Assembly (NCBI GenBank): GCA_902555465.1
Contig: CACDSN010000003.1
Coordinates: 1 to 64,000, forward strand
DNA: 64,000 nucleotides
Reading direction: 5' to 3'
From: an uncultured Pelagibacteraceae bacterium
GTDB lineage: Bacteria > Pseudomonadota > Alphaproteobacteria > Pelagibacterales > Pelagibacteraceae
In this document: piece by piece, positions 26,915-37,672 of the stretch
Layout of the letters: each line of letters starts with the position of its first letter
How positions within the stretch are numbered: the stretch's first letter is position 1
Translations under genes and position numbers: made by a program
The notes under the pieces: generated by a model
Seen by the model: the letters and a program-made list of their open reading frames with translations, nothing else
What the model was told of the DNA's origin: nothing
Databases searched by the model: none

Positions 26915-27922
26915 TTGAATAATACTGTTTCAAAAGAAAAAAAATCAGATTTAAAATTTGTTTATTCGGAAAACAATACAGTAAGTATAATTTTTTCGAG
27001 TAATGAAGATTTACTTGGCGTATCAGGAGAATTTAATAATAACATTAAAGAATTGGAGAAGATTACCAATACTTCTATTTATTCTAGAGGAAACTCAATA
27101 ATTTTAAAAAATAATCAAGATAAAAATGATCTTGTTAAAAATGCTATTAGTTTTTTATATGATCAATATATTATTAATGGAACTGTTGAAAAAAAAGATA
27201 TAATTTCATCAGTTAATAAGTTTATGATTGATGAAAAAAATAATTTAAAACAAAATGTAAATTATATAATTAAAACACCAAAAAAATCAGTAATTCCAAG
27301 ATCAGAAAAACAGAAAACTTATGTTAAAGCTCTTAGGGATAGCGATATTGTAATTTCATCAGGTCCCGCAGGAACAGGTAAAACTTTTTTAGCTGTTGCT
27401 GTTGCATTAACAATGTTACTAGATAAAAAAATAGAAAGAATAATTTTGTCAAGGCCAGCAGTTGAAGCGGGAGAGAGACTTGGTTTTTTACCAGGTGATA
27501 TGAGAGAAAAAGTTGATCCGTATCTAAGACCTTTGTATGATTCTTTGTATGATTTATTAGATTTTGAAAAAATTCAAAAAAAAATTGAAGTTGGAGATAT
27601 TGAAATTGCCCCATTAGCTTTCATGAGAGGCAGAACTTTAAAAAACTCTTTTGCTATTTTAGACGAAGCGCAAAATGCAACAGACACTCAAATTAAAATG
27701 TTTTTGACTAGAATCGGCGAAAATTCAAAGATAGTAATTAACGGAGACCCTTCACAAATTGACTTACCAAATAAAAATTTATCTGGTTTAGATAGATCAA
27801 AAAAAATACTTGGTCATTTGGATGAAATTTCTATAGTCGATTTTGACTACAGAGATGTAGTAAGACATCCATTAGTCTCAAAAATAGTCAAAGCTTATTC
27901 AAAAAAACAAAATAATGATTGA
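26915..27922 (+). CDS. PhoH-like ATPase (YbeZ)
   Basis: A 335-residue P-loop ATPase of the PhoH family. The N-terminal 110 residues contain a divergent KH-like region. The Walker A is GPAGTGKTFLAVAVAL, followed by RPAVEAGERLGFLPGD and the Walker B region FAILDEAQNATDTQIKMFLT. It is thought to work with YbeY in RNA processing or ribosome maturation. The start is TTG two bases after the miaB stop, the only start giving the usual length. It overlaps ybeY by 8 bp. Confidence 0.93.
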   Translation: MNNTVSKEKKSDLKFVYSENNTVSIIFSSNEDLLGVSGEFNNNIKELEKITNTSIYSRGNSIILKNNQDKNDLVKNAISFLYDQYIINGTVEKKDIISSVNKFMIDEKNNLKQNVNYIIKTPKKSVIPRSEKQKTYVKALRDSDIVISSGPAGTGKTFLAVAVALTMLLDKKIERIILSRPAVEAGERLGFLPGDMREKVDPYLRPLYDSLYDLLDFEKIQKKIEVGDIEIAPLAFMRGRTLKNSFAILDEAQNATDTQIKMFLTRIGENSKIVINGDPSQIDLPNKNLSGLDRSKKILGHLDEISIVDFDYRDVVRHPLVSKIVKAYSKKQNND

Positions 27923-28373
27923 AGCTGATGTTCTTGTAGAGTTTAAAAGCTGGAATAAGATCATTCAAAGTCCACAAAGACAAATCAGCAATATATTAAA
28001 AAAATTTCCAAAACGGTATAAATTTAATTATAAAAAAGTACATCTCACAGTATTATTGACAAACACTAATGAAATTAAAATATTAAATAAAAAATTTAGA
28101 AAGAAAAATAAACCAACCGATATACTTTCTTTCCCTTTTTTTGATAAAACTTATTTAAATAAAAAAATAAATAATAAAAAATTATACTTGGGTGATATTG
28201 TAATTAGTTATGAAGACTTTTTAAAAAAAAATAAAAATGACTATACAAATGGTTTTATTAAAATATTTATTCATGGATTTTTACATTTGTTAAATTTTGA
28301 TCATAGAACAAATAAAGATTATAAAAAAATGAATTATATTGAAAAGAAAATTTTTCAAAAAGTAAAAGGATAG
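27915..28373 (+). CDS. ybeY: Endoribonuclease YbeY
   Basis: A 152-residue zinc-dependent RNase needed for 16S rRNA 3'-end maturation and ribosome quality control. The metal site is HGFLHLLNFDH with three His, and the upstream DILSFPFF block is typical. It is short but complete. It is followed by lnt with a one-base gap; the CBS-domain corC/ybeX gene commonly found between them is missing. Confidence 0.94.
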   Translation: MIEADVLVEFKSWNKIIQSPQRQISNILKKFPKRYKFNYKKVHLTVLLTNTNEIKILNKKFRKKNKPTDILSFPFFDKTYLNKKINNKKLYLGDIVISYEDFLKKNKNDYTNGFIKIFIHGFLHLLNFDHRTNKDYKKMNYIEKKIFQKVKG

Positions 28374-28374
28374 T

Positions 28375-29925
28375 TTGGACTTAAAAAAATATAAAATTTA
28401 TTTAGAAAATCTTTACCTTTTTTTTCTTGGAATAATTTCCTCCTTTAGTTTGCCACCATATAATTATTGGTTTGTAAACTTTTTTACTTTTAGTTTATTG
28501 TTTATAGTTTTATTTAAAAATAAACATAAAAGTTTAAAATTTTTCTTCTTTTATGGATATTTTTTTGGTCTTGGTTATTTTGTTTCTAACTTATATTGGA
28601 TACCTCTGTCTCTTCTACATGACGAAAATTTTAAGTTTTTGATACCTATTGCTATAGTTTTAATACCAGCTTTTCTAAGTCTATTTTATGCATTAGCATT
28701 CTTCGTTTTTAAATTATTTTTTAATTTTAAAGCAGTCTTTACGAATATATTAACTTTTTCAATTATATTAGGTTTGTTTGAATTTTTAAGAGGTTCAATT
28801 TTATCTGGTTTTCCATGGAATCTTTTTGCTTATTCGTTTTCAGAAAACTTAAAAATTATTCAAATTTCATCATTAATTGGCATTTATGCATTTAACACTA
28901 TTGTAATTACAGTATTTTCTGTTCCGTCAATTCTATATTTAAATAGGAAAAAAAATGATCTATTAGGTTTTTTTCTAATAATCATATTAAGTATTGCAAG
29001 TTATATATATGGTAACTTTAAAATAAGTGCGTTTAAAAATCTAGAAATACAAAGACTATCAGCAGAAATTAAAATTTTGTCTACAAATATTTCAATTGAA
29101 AGATTTTATTCAAACTTAGACGAAGAAGAGATTTTAAATAAATTAATTGATTTAAGTAATCCAAATCAACAAGAAAATACCATTTATATTTGGCCAGAGG
29201 GGGTAATACCTAATATAAATTTGGTGTCGCTTAAGAATGATTATAAATATCTATTTAAAAAATCATTTTCAAAAAATCATAAAATTATTTTAGGATTAAA
29301 TGATGATAATTTTAAAAATGATGAGCAAATATTTTATAATTCTTTATCAATACTAGATAACGAAGCTAATGTTATTCATAAATATTATAAAAACAAACTA
29401 GTTCCTTTTGGCGAATTCTTACCATTAGAAAATATTCTTTCTAAAATTGGTTTAAAGACATTAACTAATAATTATCAATCATATTCATCAAGTGACGAAA
29501 GAAAATTTTTTAATTTAAATCAAAATAATGATATTAAAATATTACCATTGATATGTTATGAAATAATATATTCAGGCAAGTTATCTAAAAATAATAATTT
29601 TAATTTTATTGTAAATATATCGGAGGATGGTTGGTTTGGAAATTCTATAGGGCCGTATCAGCATTTTGCTCATAGTATATTTAGATCAGTAGAGTATGGA
29701 AAATATACTTTCAGATCTGCAAATAATGGTATTTCAGCTGTAGTGGATCCAACCGGGTCAATTATTGATAAATTAGGTGTTAATAAAGAAGGGATTATAT
29801 CAATAAAAGAAATATCTAATGTTGAACCGACGTTATTTTCCACATTTGGAAATAAAATCTATTTTTTGATTATTTTATTATATATTTTTTTAATTTTTTC
29901 ATTTAAAAAAATGGAAAATGAATAA
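28375..29925 (+). CDS. lnt: Apolipoprotein N-acyltransferase
   Basis: A 516-residue inner-membrane enzyme that adds the third acyl chain to lipoproteins. About six to seven membrane segments lie in residues 1-215, with a nitrilase-like periplasmic domain at 220-480 and a final membrane helix at about 490-510. The catalytic triad is visible as Glu in IWPEGV, Lys in [10 protein letters not shown] and Cys in [10 protein letters not shown]. The start is TTG one base after ybeY, in keeping with the dense packing. Its 3' end overlaps metK by 8 bp. Confidence 0.95.
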   Translation: MDLKKYKIYLENLYLFFLGIISSFSLPPYNYWFVNFFTFSLLFIVLFKNKHKSLKFFFFYGYFFGLGYFVSNLYWIPLSLLHDENFKFLIPIAIVLIPAFLSLFYALAFFVFKLFFNFKAVFTNILTFSIILGLFEFLRGSILSGFPWNLFAYSFSENLKIIQISSLIGIYAFNTIVITVFSVPSILYLNRKKNDLLGFFLIIILSIASYIYGNFKISAFKNLEIQRLSAEIKILSTNISIERFYSNLDEEEILNKLIDLSNPNQQENTIYIWPEGVIPNINLVSLKNDYKYLFKKSFSKNHKIILGLNDDNFKNDEQIFYNSLSILDNEANVIHKYYKNKLVPFGEFLPLENILSKIGLKTLTNNYQSYSSSDERKFFNLNQNNDIKILPLICYEIIYSGKLSKNNNFNFIVNISEDGWFGNSIGPYQHFAHSIFRSVEYGKYTFRSANNGISAVVDPTGSIIDKLGVNKEGIISIKEISNVEPTLFSTFGNKIYFLIILLYIFLIFSFKKMENE

Positions 29926-31087
29926 TTTAAAAAATTACCTATTTACGAGTGAGTCTGTTTCCGAAGGTCATCCAGACAAAGTCTGCGATAGAATATCAGA
30001 TATGGTAGTAGATACATATTTGGGTGCTGAAGCTCAATCTAGGGTAGCATGTGAAACTCTTACGACGACAAATAAAGTTGTTCTTGCTGGTGAAGTCAGA
30101 GGTCCAGAGATAAAAAAAGATGATTTAATTCAAAAGGTTAGAGATTGCATAAAAGATATTGGGTATGATCAAGAAGGCTTTACTTGGAAAGAGGCAACTA
30201 AAGTAGAAAGTCACCTCCACTCACAGTCTTCTGATATTGCAATGGGTGTAGACGCATCTGGAAATAAAGATGAAGGTGCAGGTGACCAAGGAATAATGTT
30301 TGGATATGCATGTAGTGAGACTGAAGTTTTAATGCCAGCACCAATTCATTATTCTCATAAAATTTTAAGATTAATGGCAGAAGATAGAAAGTCAGGTAAA
30401 CTGAAGAATATTGAACCAGACTCAAAAAGTCAAATAACAATTGAGTATAAAGATGGAGTTCCAGCAAATATAAAATCTGTTGTAGTTTCAACTCAGCATT
30501 CAGCCGAAGTTAATCAAGCGCAAGTTAGAGAATTAGTAAAACCTTATATTGAAAAAGCAATCCCAAAAAATCTTTTAAATAAATTAGATGAAAAAGAAAT
30601 TTATGTTAATCCAACTGGAAATTTTGTTATCGGTGGTCCAGATGGAGACAGTGGTTTAACTGGAAGAAAAATTATTGTTGATACCTATGGAGGTGCAGCC
30701 CCACATGGTGGAGGTGCGTTTTCTGGAAAAGATCCTACAAAAGTTGATAGATCTGCAGCATATGCATCTAGATATTTAGCTAAAAATATAGTGGCATCTA
30801 AAATTGCAAATAAGTGTTTAATACAATTAGCATATGCAATTGGAGTTTCAAAACCACTTTCTATATATGTAGATCTTTTTGAAAATAATGAGGAAAAAAA
30901 TAGACATGTTGAAAAACTCATAAATGAAAATTTTGATTTAAGTCCTAGAGGTATTAGAGAAATGCTTGGTCTTAACAAACCAATATATGAAAAAACAGCA
31001 GCATATGGACATTTTGGAAGAGACCCAGAGGAAAATGGTGGTTTTTCTTGGGAAAAAACTAATAAATCTGATATATTTAATAAGTAA
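29918..31087 (+). CDS. metK: S-adenosylmethionine synthase
   Basis: A 389-residue enzyme making SAM from methionine and ATP. The N-terminus [20 protein letters not shown], the hexapeptide GAGDQG followed by IMFGYA, and the P-loop-like [19 protein letters not shown] are all present. It is complete and probably serves the many SAM-dependent RNA modification genes seen here. It overlaps the lnt end by 8 bp. No SAM riboswitch is visible. A strong terminator follows at 31153-31179. Confidence 0.98.
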   Translation: MNNLKNYLFTSESVSEGHPDKVCDRISDMVVDTYLGAEAQSRVACETLTTTNKVVLAGEVRGPEIKKDDLIQKVRDCIKDIGYDQEGFTWKEATKVESHLHSQSSDIAMGVDASGNKDEGAGDQGIMFGYACSETEVLMPAPIHYSHKILRLMAEDRKSGKLKNIEPDSKSQITIEYKDGVPANIKSVVVSTQHSAEVNQAQVRELVKPYIEKAIPKNLLNKLDEKEIYVNPTGNFVIGGPDGDSGLTGRKIIVDTYGGAAPHGGGAFSGKDPTKVDRSAAYASRYLAKNIVASKIANKCLIQLAYAIGVSKPLSIYVDLFENNEEKNRHVEKLINENFDLSPRGIREMLGLNKPIYEKTAAYGHFGRDPEENGGFSWEKTNKSDIFNK

Positions 31088-31102
31088 ATTAAGTAAATAA
31101 AG

Positions 31103-31130
31103 TTGAAAATATAATAAAAATATCTATATT
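31103..31130 (+). promoter_or_regulatory. Putative promoter of nusA
   Basis: TTGAAA (31103-31108), a 16-bp spacer and TATATT (31125-31130) form a good sigma-70 match in the gap between metK and nusA. Transcription would begin around 31137, giving a 57-nt leader that consists almost entirely of a 12-bp palindrome (TTGATATATCAA, 31143-31154) and the terminator hairpin that follows. Confidence 0.5.
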
Positions 31131-31152
31131 CACCCCACATTGTTGATATATC

Positions 31153-31179
31153 AAAATGGGCCTCGGCCCATTTTTTTTT
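31153..31179 (+). terminator. Intrinsic terminator/attenuator directly before nusA
   Basis: Left arm AAAATGGGCC (31153-31162), right arm GGCCCATTTT (31165-31174) and a T run to 31179. The T run ends only 14 bp before the nusA ATG. It can end metK transcripts, and because no promoter fits between it and nusA, RNA for nusA must read through it. This geometry suggests attenuation, possibly sensitive to NusA itself. Confidence 0.9.
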
Positions 31180-31193
31180 GTAGCAAATAAAAA

Positions 31194-32747
31194 ATGTTAA
31201 ATAGAAGAGCAGATAAATTAGAATTATTAAGAATAGCCGAGGCTGTTGCTTTAGAAAAATCTATAGATAAAGAATTAATTATTACTTCAATGGAAACGGG
31301 CATAGCTAAAGCTGCTAGATCTAAATTCGGTTCCGAAAACGAAATAGTAGTAAATATTAATAGGGATAATGGTGATATAGAAATTTATAGAAAACTAGTA
31401 ATTTGTGACAAACCTGAAAATCCAAATATAGAAATTAGCTTTGAAGAAGCTGGACATCTAGATGAGAAAAATAAAGAAAAAAAAGTTGGAGATGAAGTTC
31501 TTCAAGAACTGCCCTCTTTTGATTTTGGAAGAATAGCAGCACAAACAGCTAAACAAGTTATTAGCTTTAATGTCCGAGAGGCTGAAAGAGACAGACAATT
31601 CAATGATTTTATTGATAAGAAAGACACTATACTAAGTGGAATTGTTAAAAGATTAGAGTTTGGAAATGTTATTGTTGATTTAGGAAAAGCTGAGGGAATA
31701 ATTCAAAAAAATGAAATGATTCCAAGAGAAAATATTAAAGCTGGAGATAGAGTAAAAGCCTTTTGCCTTGATGTAAGAAGAGAACAAAGAGGTCAGCAAA
31801 TTTTCCTTTCTAGAGCACATCCAAAATTTATGGAAAAATTATTTACCTTGGAAGTTCCTGAAATATATGATGGTTTAATAGAAATAATTTCATCTGCAAG
31901 AGATCCAGGTAGTAGAGCAAAAATATGTGTAAAAGCTAAAGATAATTCTTTGGATCCAGTTGGAGCTTGCGTTGGGATGCGAGGAAGTAGAGTGCAAGCA
32001 GTAGTTAATGAACTACAAGGAGAAAAAATTGATATTGTAAATTGGTCAGAAGATTTGGCTGTTGTTGCGGCTAGCGCACTATCACCTGCAGAAATTCTCA
32101 GAGTAAATGTAGATAGTTCCCAAAAAAAAATAGATGTTATTTTAACAGATGAAAATTTAAGTAAAGCAATTGGAAGAAGAGGTCAGAATGTTAGACTTGC
32201 TACTAAGTTATTAAATCATGAAATAAATATTTTAACTGATCAAGAGGATTCAGAGAGGAGACAAATAGAATTTAAAGAGAAAACAGAAAATTTTGTAAAA
32301 AACTTGGAGCTCGATGAAACCTTAGGGCAACTTTTAGTTGCTGAGGGTTTTTCATCTATAGAAGATATAAAAGATAGCGAAATTGAAAATTTGATTAAGA
32401 TTGAGGGTATTGAAGAAGATACAGCAAAAGAATTAATAAACCGTGCGAATGAATTCTATCTAAAAGACCAAGAAGAAATATCTAATAGAGTTAAAAACTT
32501 AGGTCTTGATAATAATTTAATTGAGCTTCCAGGATTAACTCCAGGCATGTTAGTTACTCTAGGTGAACAAAAAATTCTTACACTAAATGATTTTGCTGAT
32601 TTAGCTTCAGATGAACTTACTGGAACTTATGATGTTGTAAACGGAGAAAAAGTTAAAATCAAAGGATATTTAGAGGATTTTGCTTTAACTAGACAAGAAG
32701 CGGATAGTTTAATTATGTCAGCAAGAAATATAGTTTATAAAGATTGA
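31194..32747 (+). CDS. nusA: Transcription termination/antitermination factor NusA
   Basis: A 517-residue RNA-polymerase-binding protein. Order: N-terminal polymerase-binding domain (1-125), S1 domain (about 135-200, LSGIVKRLEFGNVIVDLGKA), two KH domains (about 225-345, including CVGMRGSRVQAVVNEL and AIGRRGQNVRLATKL), and two C-terminal acidic repeats. It modulates pausing, termination and antitermination. rimP, normally directly upstream, is missing here; a terminator stands in its place. infB follows after 10 bp. Confidence 0.97.
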   Translation: MLNRRADKLELLRIAEAVALEKSIDKELIITSMETGIAKAARSKFGSENEIVVNINRDNGDIEIYRKLVICDKPENPNIEISFEEAGHLDEKNKEKKVGDEVLQELPSFDFGRIAAQTAKQVISFNVREAERDRQFNDFIDKKDTILSGIVKRLEFGNVIVDLGKAEGIIQKNEMIPRENIKAGDRVKAFCLDVRREQRGQQIFLSRAHPKFMEKLFTLEVPEIYDGLIEIISSARDPGSRAKICVKAKDNSLDPVGACVGMRGSRVQAVVNELQGEKIDIVNWSEDLAVVAASALSPAEILRVNVDSSQKKIDVILTDENLSKAIGRRGQNVRLATKLLNHEINILTDQEDSERRQIEFKEKTENFVKNLELDETLGQLLVAEGFSSIEDIKDSEIENLIKIEGIEEDTAKELINRANEFYLKDQEEISNRVKNLGLDNNLIELPGLTPGMLVTLGEQKILTLNDFADLASDELTGTYDVVNGEKVKIKGYLEDFALTRQEADSLIMSARNIVYKD

Positions 32748-32757
32748 GAGATGACTT

Positions 32758-34974
32758 ATGGACAAAAAAAAATTAAAACTTTCAATTTCTGGAAACACAA
32801 AAAAAACTATAAGTAATATAGAGCAAGCAAAATCAAATCCGAAAAACTCAGTAGTTATAAATAAAAATAAGGTATTTCATAAAAAAAAGTTTTTTAAGTC
32901 CAATACAACTACAAACAACAACAAATCTGGCCCCAAATTAAACTTCAATAAAACAACCACCAGTTTCTTTCCAAAGAAAAATTTATCAGACTTTGATAAA
33001 AGGAAACTAGCAGAACAAAGAGCAACAAAAAGATTAAAAGGTGATTCGACCAAAGAAAATAAAGAAAAAAATGTAAATAAAAAAAGAGAGTTAAAACTTA
33101 CAATTTCAAGAGCTTTAAATAGTGAAGATGGTGTTGAATTAAGGGGTAGAAGTTTAGCATCAATTCGTAGAGCAAGACAAAAAGAAAATAGAGAATCAAA
33201 CAAAGAGAGCAAACAAGAGTTTAAGCCAGTTAAAAGAGAGGTTTCGATTCCAGAAGTAATTACCATACGAGAATTAGCTAATAGAATGAGCGAGCAATCG
33301 AGCAATCTTATAAAACATTTATTAACAATGGGAGTTAAGGCAACAATTAATCATGCTATTGATTCTGATACTGCAGAATATCTTGTTAAAGAATTTGGAC
33401 ATACACCTATTAAAGAGGAAAAAGCAGAAGATATAGTTAAAAAAATTAAAGAGATTAAAAATGAAAACTTAAAATCTAGACCACCTATAGTAACTGTGAT
33501 GGGCCATGTAGACCATGGAAAAACTTCTTTGCTGGATGTTCTTAGAAAAGCAAATGTAGTTAGTGGAGAATATGGAGGAATTACTCAACATATTGGAGCA
33601 TATCAAATTACAAAAGGGACAAATAAAATTACCTTTATTGATACACCAGGTCATGCAGCTTTCACTGAAATGCGAGCCAGAGGTTCTAGGTTAACAGACG
33701 TTGTGGTATTAGTGGTAGCAGCTGATGACGGTGTTAAACCACAAACTATTGAGTCCATTAAGCATGCAAAGGCTGCAAACGTACCTATTGTTGTTGCAAT
33801 AAATAAATGTGATTTACCAGAAGCGGATCCTCAAAAAATAAAAAATCAATTATTAGAACATGAACTTATAGCTGAAGATTTGTCTGGTGAGACACTAATG
33901 ATAGAAATCTCAACTAAGACAAAAAAAAATTTGGATAAACTTATTGAGTCTATAATTTTACAAGCAGAACTTTTAGATCTTAAAACTGAATATGAAACAA
34001 AAGCAAAAGGAATAGTGCTAGAGTCAAAAATAGATATTGGTAGAGGACCTGTTGTAAATATTGTCGTAACCTCAGGAAATCTAAAAAAGGGCGATTTCTT
34101 TGTTAGTGGAAAAAAATGGGGCAAAGTAAGAGCAATAATAAATGACCAAGGTAAAAATATAGATTTAGCTGAACCATCTACTCCAATTGAAATTCTAGGA
34201 ATAAATGGAGCCTCGAATGCAGGAGATGATTTCTTAGTTTTATCCTCAGAAAAAGAAGCAAAAAGTTTAGCTGAGGCCAGAGTAAATGAAGCTAAAGAGG
34301 GAATAAAAACTTTAAATTTCACATCAAAAGATAATGCATTTTCTCAAAAGACATCTGAAGAATTAAATATCATCGTAAAATCTGACGTTCACGGTTCATC
34401 CGAGGCAATTAAATTTGCTATACAAAATATCAAACATGATGAAGTCAAAGCAAAAATATTACTCTCTGATATAGGAATGGTTACAGAAACAGATATAACT
34501 CTTGCAAAAGCATCCAATGCTTCTGTAATTGCTTTTAATGTTAAACCAAGTAAAGAGGCTAAAAAATTGGCTGAACAAGAGGGTATTAAAATTGAGTCAT
34601 TCAATATAATTTACGAATTAATTGATTATATTAAGAAAAAAATGTCAGGGCTTTTATCTCCAGAAATTAATGAAGAAATAATAGGAACAGCTGAAGTATT
34701 AGATATATTTAAGGTTTCTAAAGTAGGTAAAGTTGCTGGATCAAAGGTTTTAAATGGTGAAATTAATCAAGATTCAAATGCTAGAGTAATAAGAGATGGC
34801 ACTATAATATTTAATGGGAAAGTTGGCTCTATTTTTAGAGAAAAAAATCAAGTTAAGCAAGTAAATGCTGGATTGGAATGTGGTATCTCTGTTAAGGACT
34901 TTAATGATTTTCAAATTAAGGATATTATTGAGGCATATAGATCAAACATTATAGAAAGACAGATTTCATCATGA
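32758..34974 (+). CDS. infB: Translation initiation factor IF-2
   Basis: A 738-residue GTPase that brings initiator tRNA to the 30S subunit. The N-terminal 160 residues are Lys/Asn-rich and low in complexity. The IF2-N domain is at about 165-215. The G domain starts [19 protein letters not shown], with the G2-G4 blocks DTPGHAAF and NKCDLPEAD. Domains II-IV follow, ending at the fMet-tRNA-binding C2 domain. It is shorter than E. coli IF-2 because the N-terminus is reduced. The ylxR gene usual between nusA and infB is not present. It overlaps rbfA by 4 bp. Confidence 0.97.
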   Translation: MDKKKLKLSISGNTKKTISNIEQAKSNPKNSVVINKNKVFHKKKFFKSNTTTNNNKSGPKLNFNKTTTSFFPKKNLSDFDKRKLAEQRATKRLKGDSTKENKEKNVNKKRELKLTISRALNSEDGVELRGRSLASIRRARQKENRESNKESKQEFKPVKREVSIPEVITIRELANRMSEQSSNLIKHLLTMGVKATINHAIDSDTAEYLVKEFGHTPIKEEKAEDIVKKIKEIKNENLKSRPPIVTVMGHVDHGKTSLLDVLRKANVVSGEYGGITQHIGAYQITKGTNKITFIDTPGHAAFTEMRARGSRLTDVVVLVVAADDGVKPQTIESIKHAKAANVPIVVAINKCDLPEADPQKIKNQLLEHELIAEDLSGETLMIEISTKTKKNLDKLIESIILQAELLDLKTEYETKAKGIVLESKIDIGRGPVVNIVVTSGNLKKGDFFVSGKKWGKVRAIINDQGKNIDLAEPSTPIEILGINGASNAGDDFLVLSSEKEAKSLAEARVNEAKEGIKTLNFTSKDNAFSQKTSEELNIIVKSDVHGSSEAIKFAIQNIKHDEVKAKILLSDIGMVTETDITLAKASNASVIAFNVKPSKEAKKLAEQEGIKIESFNIIYELIDYIKKKMSGLLSPEINEEIIGTAEVLDIFKVSKVGKVAGSKVLNGEINQDSNARVIRDGTIIFNGKVGSIFREKNQVKQVNAGLECGISVKDFNDFQIKDIIEAYRSNIIERQISS

Positions 34975-35336
34975 GTAAATTAGGAAAACCAGTTTCACAG
35001 AGACAACTAAGAGTAGGAGAAATGATTAAACAGGCATTAAGTATGATATTTTTAAGAGAAGAAACAAAAATTTCTGATCTAGATACAAAATCTATAACTG
35101 TAACTGAAGTAAGAATGAGCCCAGACTTAAAAACTGCAAAAATATTTGTGATACCTTTGGGAGGAAAAGATACGGAAAAAGTCATAGATAAATTAAAGGA
35201 ATTTTCGTTTGTAATCAGAAAAGTATTATCAAAAAAAATTGTGGTAAAATTTATGCCAAAATTGTTTTTTGTAAATGATGATTCATTTGATTACGCTGAA
35301 AAAATAGAAAATTTAATTAGACAAACACAAAAATAA
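34971..35336 (+). CDS. rbfA: Ribosome-binding factor A
   Basis: A 121-residue KH-like protein that helps 30S maturation by binding the 16S 5' domain. Blocks: GEMIKQALSMIFLREE, VTEVRMSPDLKTAKIFVIPL and the C-terminal VKFMPKLFFVNDDSFDYA. It starts four bases before the infB stop, giving ATGA-type coupling. truB, usual between rbfA and rpsO in related bacteria, is absent: rpsO starts 10 bp later. Confidence 0.95.
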   Translation: MSKLGKPVSQRQLRVGEMIKQALSMIFLREETKISDLDTKSITVTEVRMSPDLKTAKIFVIPLGGKDTEKVIDKLKEFSFVIRKVLSKKIVVKFMPKLFFVNDDSFDYAEKIENLIRQTQK

Positions 35337-35346
35337 AATAGTTAAA

Positions 35347-35595
35347 ATGGAGAAAAAAATGAAAGAAATAGCTAGACATGATAAAGATACTGGCTCATCA
35401 GAAGTTCAAATATCACAATTAACTTCTAAAATTGAGAATTTATCTAATCATATTAAAAAATATAAAAAAGATAAACACTCATCAGTTGGATTGATTAAAG
35501 CGGTAAACAAAAGAAAGAAATTATTAGATTATTTGAAAAAAAATAAAATGGAGATGTACAAAGAAGTAATTTCGAAATTAAATTTAAGGAAATAA
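35347..35595 (+). CDS. rpsO: 30S ribosomal protein S15
   Basis: An 82-residue small-subunit protein (78 if translation starts at ATG 35359). The core RHDKDTGSSEVQISQLTSKI and the end LLDYLKKNKMEMYKEVISKL are typical. A GGAG at 35350-35353, inside the first codons, would serve as ribosome binding site for the ATG at 35359, so the second start is quite likely. Either way the N-terminal helix is 7-11 residues shorter than in E. coli. It directly precedes pnp with no gap, the universal rpsO-pnp pair. Confidence 0.95.
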   Translation: MEKKMKEIARHDKDTGSSEVQISQLTSKIENLSNHIKKYKKDKHSSVGLIKAVNKRKKLLDYLKKNKMEMYKEVISKLNLRK

Positions 35596-37668
35596 ATGTT
35601 TAAAGTAGTAAAAAAAGAAATAGAAGTAGCAGGAAAAAAAATTAGTTTAGAGACAGGAAAAATAGCAAGACAAGCTGATGGAGCAATAATTGCACAATGT
35701 GGTGAAACAATTGTTTTAGCAACAGCTGTAGGAGCAAAAAAGGTTAATCCAGATATAGATTATTTTCCTTTATCAGTAAATTATCAAGAAAAATATTATG
35801 CGGCAGGAAAAATTCCAGGGGGATATTTTAAAAGAGAGGCTAGACCAACAGAAAGTGAAACATTAATCTCAAGATTAATTGACAGACCCATTAGACCTTT
35901 GTTTCCAGAAGAATTTAAAAATGAAGTTCAAGTTCTTCCAACAGTAATTTCTTACGATAAAGAAAACGAAGCAGATATATTATCTATAATTGCTTCATCT
36001 GCAGCATTAGCGATATCGGGCATGCCTTTCTTAGGACCTGTAGGCGCCTCTAGAGTTGGTCTTGTTGGTGGAAATTATGTTTTAAACCCATCGAAATCAC
36101 AGCTTAAAGATTCCAAACTAGATTTAGTTGTTGCTGGAACCAAAGATGCAGTTCTGATGGTAGAGTCAGAAGCAAGCGGTTTAACAGAAGAAGAAATGTT
36201 AAATGCAGTTAAATTTGGCCACGAAGGATTTATTCCTGTAATCAAAATGATTGAAGATTTAGCGAAAGAATGCAAAAAATCTGACTGGGTTATTGAAAAA
36301 AAAGATCTTACCGAAGTAAAGAAAAAATTAGAGTCTGAATTTACTGAAGATTTAAAGAAAGCTTTTTCAATAAGAGATAAACAGGAAAGATCAAATAAAA
36401 TTTCTGAAATTACAGATAGAGCTAAAAAACTTTATGAGGAGAATGAGGAAATTACAGATTTAGATGTAAATTCTGAACTTAAAAGTTTAGAAAAAACAAT
36501 TGTAAGAACAGATATTCTTAAGAATAAAAATCGTATTGATGGCAGAGGTTTATCCGATGTTAGACCAATAATGTGTGAAGTTGGAATTCTTCCTAGAGTT
36601 CATGGATCTGCATTATTTACAAGAGGAGAAACACAAGCAATAGTAACAACTACTCTTGGTACATCAGATGATGAGCAAAAAATTGAAAGTTTAGATGGTT
36701 TGCAAAAAGAAAGATTTATGCTCCATTATAACTTTCCACCATTCTCAGTTGGAGAAACTGGTAGAATTGGAACAGGCAGAAGAGAAATAGGACACGGAAA
36801 ACTTGCATGGAGAGCTATAAATTCATCATTACCATCAAAAGAAAAATTCCCTTATACGTTTAGAATAGTTTCGGAAATCACAGAGTCTAACGGTTCATCT
36901 TCAATGGCAACTGTATGTGGAACTTCACTAGCATTAATGGATGCAGGCGTACCGATCAAAGAGCCAGTCGCAGGTATTGCAATGGGATTAATAAAAGAAG
37001 GCAATGACTTTAGTGTTTTATCAGATATTCTAGGTGATGAAGATCACTTAGGTGATATGGATTTTAAAGTTGCTGGAACCAAGGATGGAATAACATCTCT
37101 TCAAATGGATATCAAAATAAGAGGAATTACATTTGAGATAATGGAACAGGCTTTAAAACAAGCTAAAGATGGAAGAATTCATATTTTAGGTGAAATGAAT
37201 AAAGCTTTATCCAAATCAAGAGATGAAGTTGGAAAACATACTCCAAAGATGGAAAAAATATCAGTAGATAAAAAAGATATAGCAACTGTTATAGGAAAAG
37301 GAGGAGCAACCATTAGAGAAATTGTTGAACTTTCCCAAGCAAAGGTTGATATTAATGACGAAGGGGTCGTAACAGTAGCTGCGCCAGATGAAGAGTCTAG
37401 AAATAAAGCGATGCAAATGATTAAAGATCTAACAGCAAAACCAGAAATAAACAAAATCTATAATGGAAAAGTAATGAAAATTATGGAGTTTGGTGCATTC
37501 GTTAATTTTTTAGGAAAACAAGATGGTCTTGTGCATATCTCAGAACTTGCCAATAAGAGAGTAGCCAAAGTAACTGATGTTATTAAAGAAGGAGATGAGG
37601 TTAAAGTAAAAGTTATTGGATTTGACAGAGGTAAAGTAAAACTATCAATCAAACAGGCAGCAGTTTAA
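35596..37668 (+). CDS. pnp: Polyribonucleotide nucleotidyltransferase (PNPase)
   Basis: A 690-residue 3'-5' phosphorolytic exonuclease of the RNA degradosome. Two RNase PH domains (about 10-215 and 315-540), joined by an alpha-helical linker, then KH ([19 protein letters not shown]) and S1 ([20 protein letters not shown]) domains at the C-terminus. It is complete. E. coli pnp is controlled through an RNase III hairpin in its leader; here it abuts rpsO with no room for such a leader. Confidence 0.97.
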   Translation: MFKVVKKEIEVAGKKISLETGKIARQADGAIIAQCGETIVLATAVGAKKVNPDIDYFPLSVNYQEKYYAAGKIPGGYFKREARPTESETLISRLIDRPIRPLFPEEFKNEVQVLPTVISYDKENEADILSIIASSAALAISGMPFLGPVGASRVGLVGGNYVLNPSKSQLKDSKLDLVVAGTKDAVLMVESEASGLTEEEMLNAVKFGHEGFIPVIKMIEDLAKECKKSDWVIEKKDLTEVKKKLESEFTEDLKKAFSIRDKQERSNKISEITDRAKKLYEENEEITDLDVNSELKSLEKTIVRTDILKNKNRIDGRGLSDVRPIMCEVGILPRVHGSALFTRGETQAIVTTTLGTSDDEQKIESLDGLQKERFMLHYNFPPFSVGETGRIGTGRREIGHGKLAWRAINSSLPSKEKFPYTFRIVSEITESNGSSSMATVCGTSLALMDAGVPIKEPVAGIAMGLIKEGNDFSVLSDILGDEDHLGDMDFKVAGTKDGITSLQMDIKIRGITFEIMEQALKQAKDGRIHILGEMNKALSKSRDEVGKHTPKMEKISVDKKDIATVIGKGGATIREIVELSQAKVDINDEGVVTVAAPDEESRNKAMQMIKDLTAKPEINKIYNGKVMKIMEFGAFVNFLGKQDGLVHISELANKRVAKVTDVIKEGDEVKVKVIGFDRGKVKLSIKQAAV

Positions 37669-37672
37669 AAAA

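Noticed and set aside
30198..31140. Minus-strand frames of 97 and 151 codons across metK
   Set aside because: Antisense to metK, no recognisable family, and the second one runs across the metK 3' end into the nusA promoter region.
31088..31193. SAM riboswitch between metK and nusA
   Set aside because: The region holds a promoter, a short palindrome and a simple terminator hairpin; it has no multi-helix or pseudoknot-like conserved core that I can recognise, and it lies downstream of metK.
32877..34604. Several minus-strand frames (61-158 codons) inside infB
   Set aside because: All are antisense to a full-length IF-2 and have the Ser/Phe/Leu-rich composition of shadow frames; no domain is recognisable.
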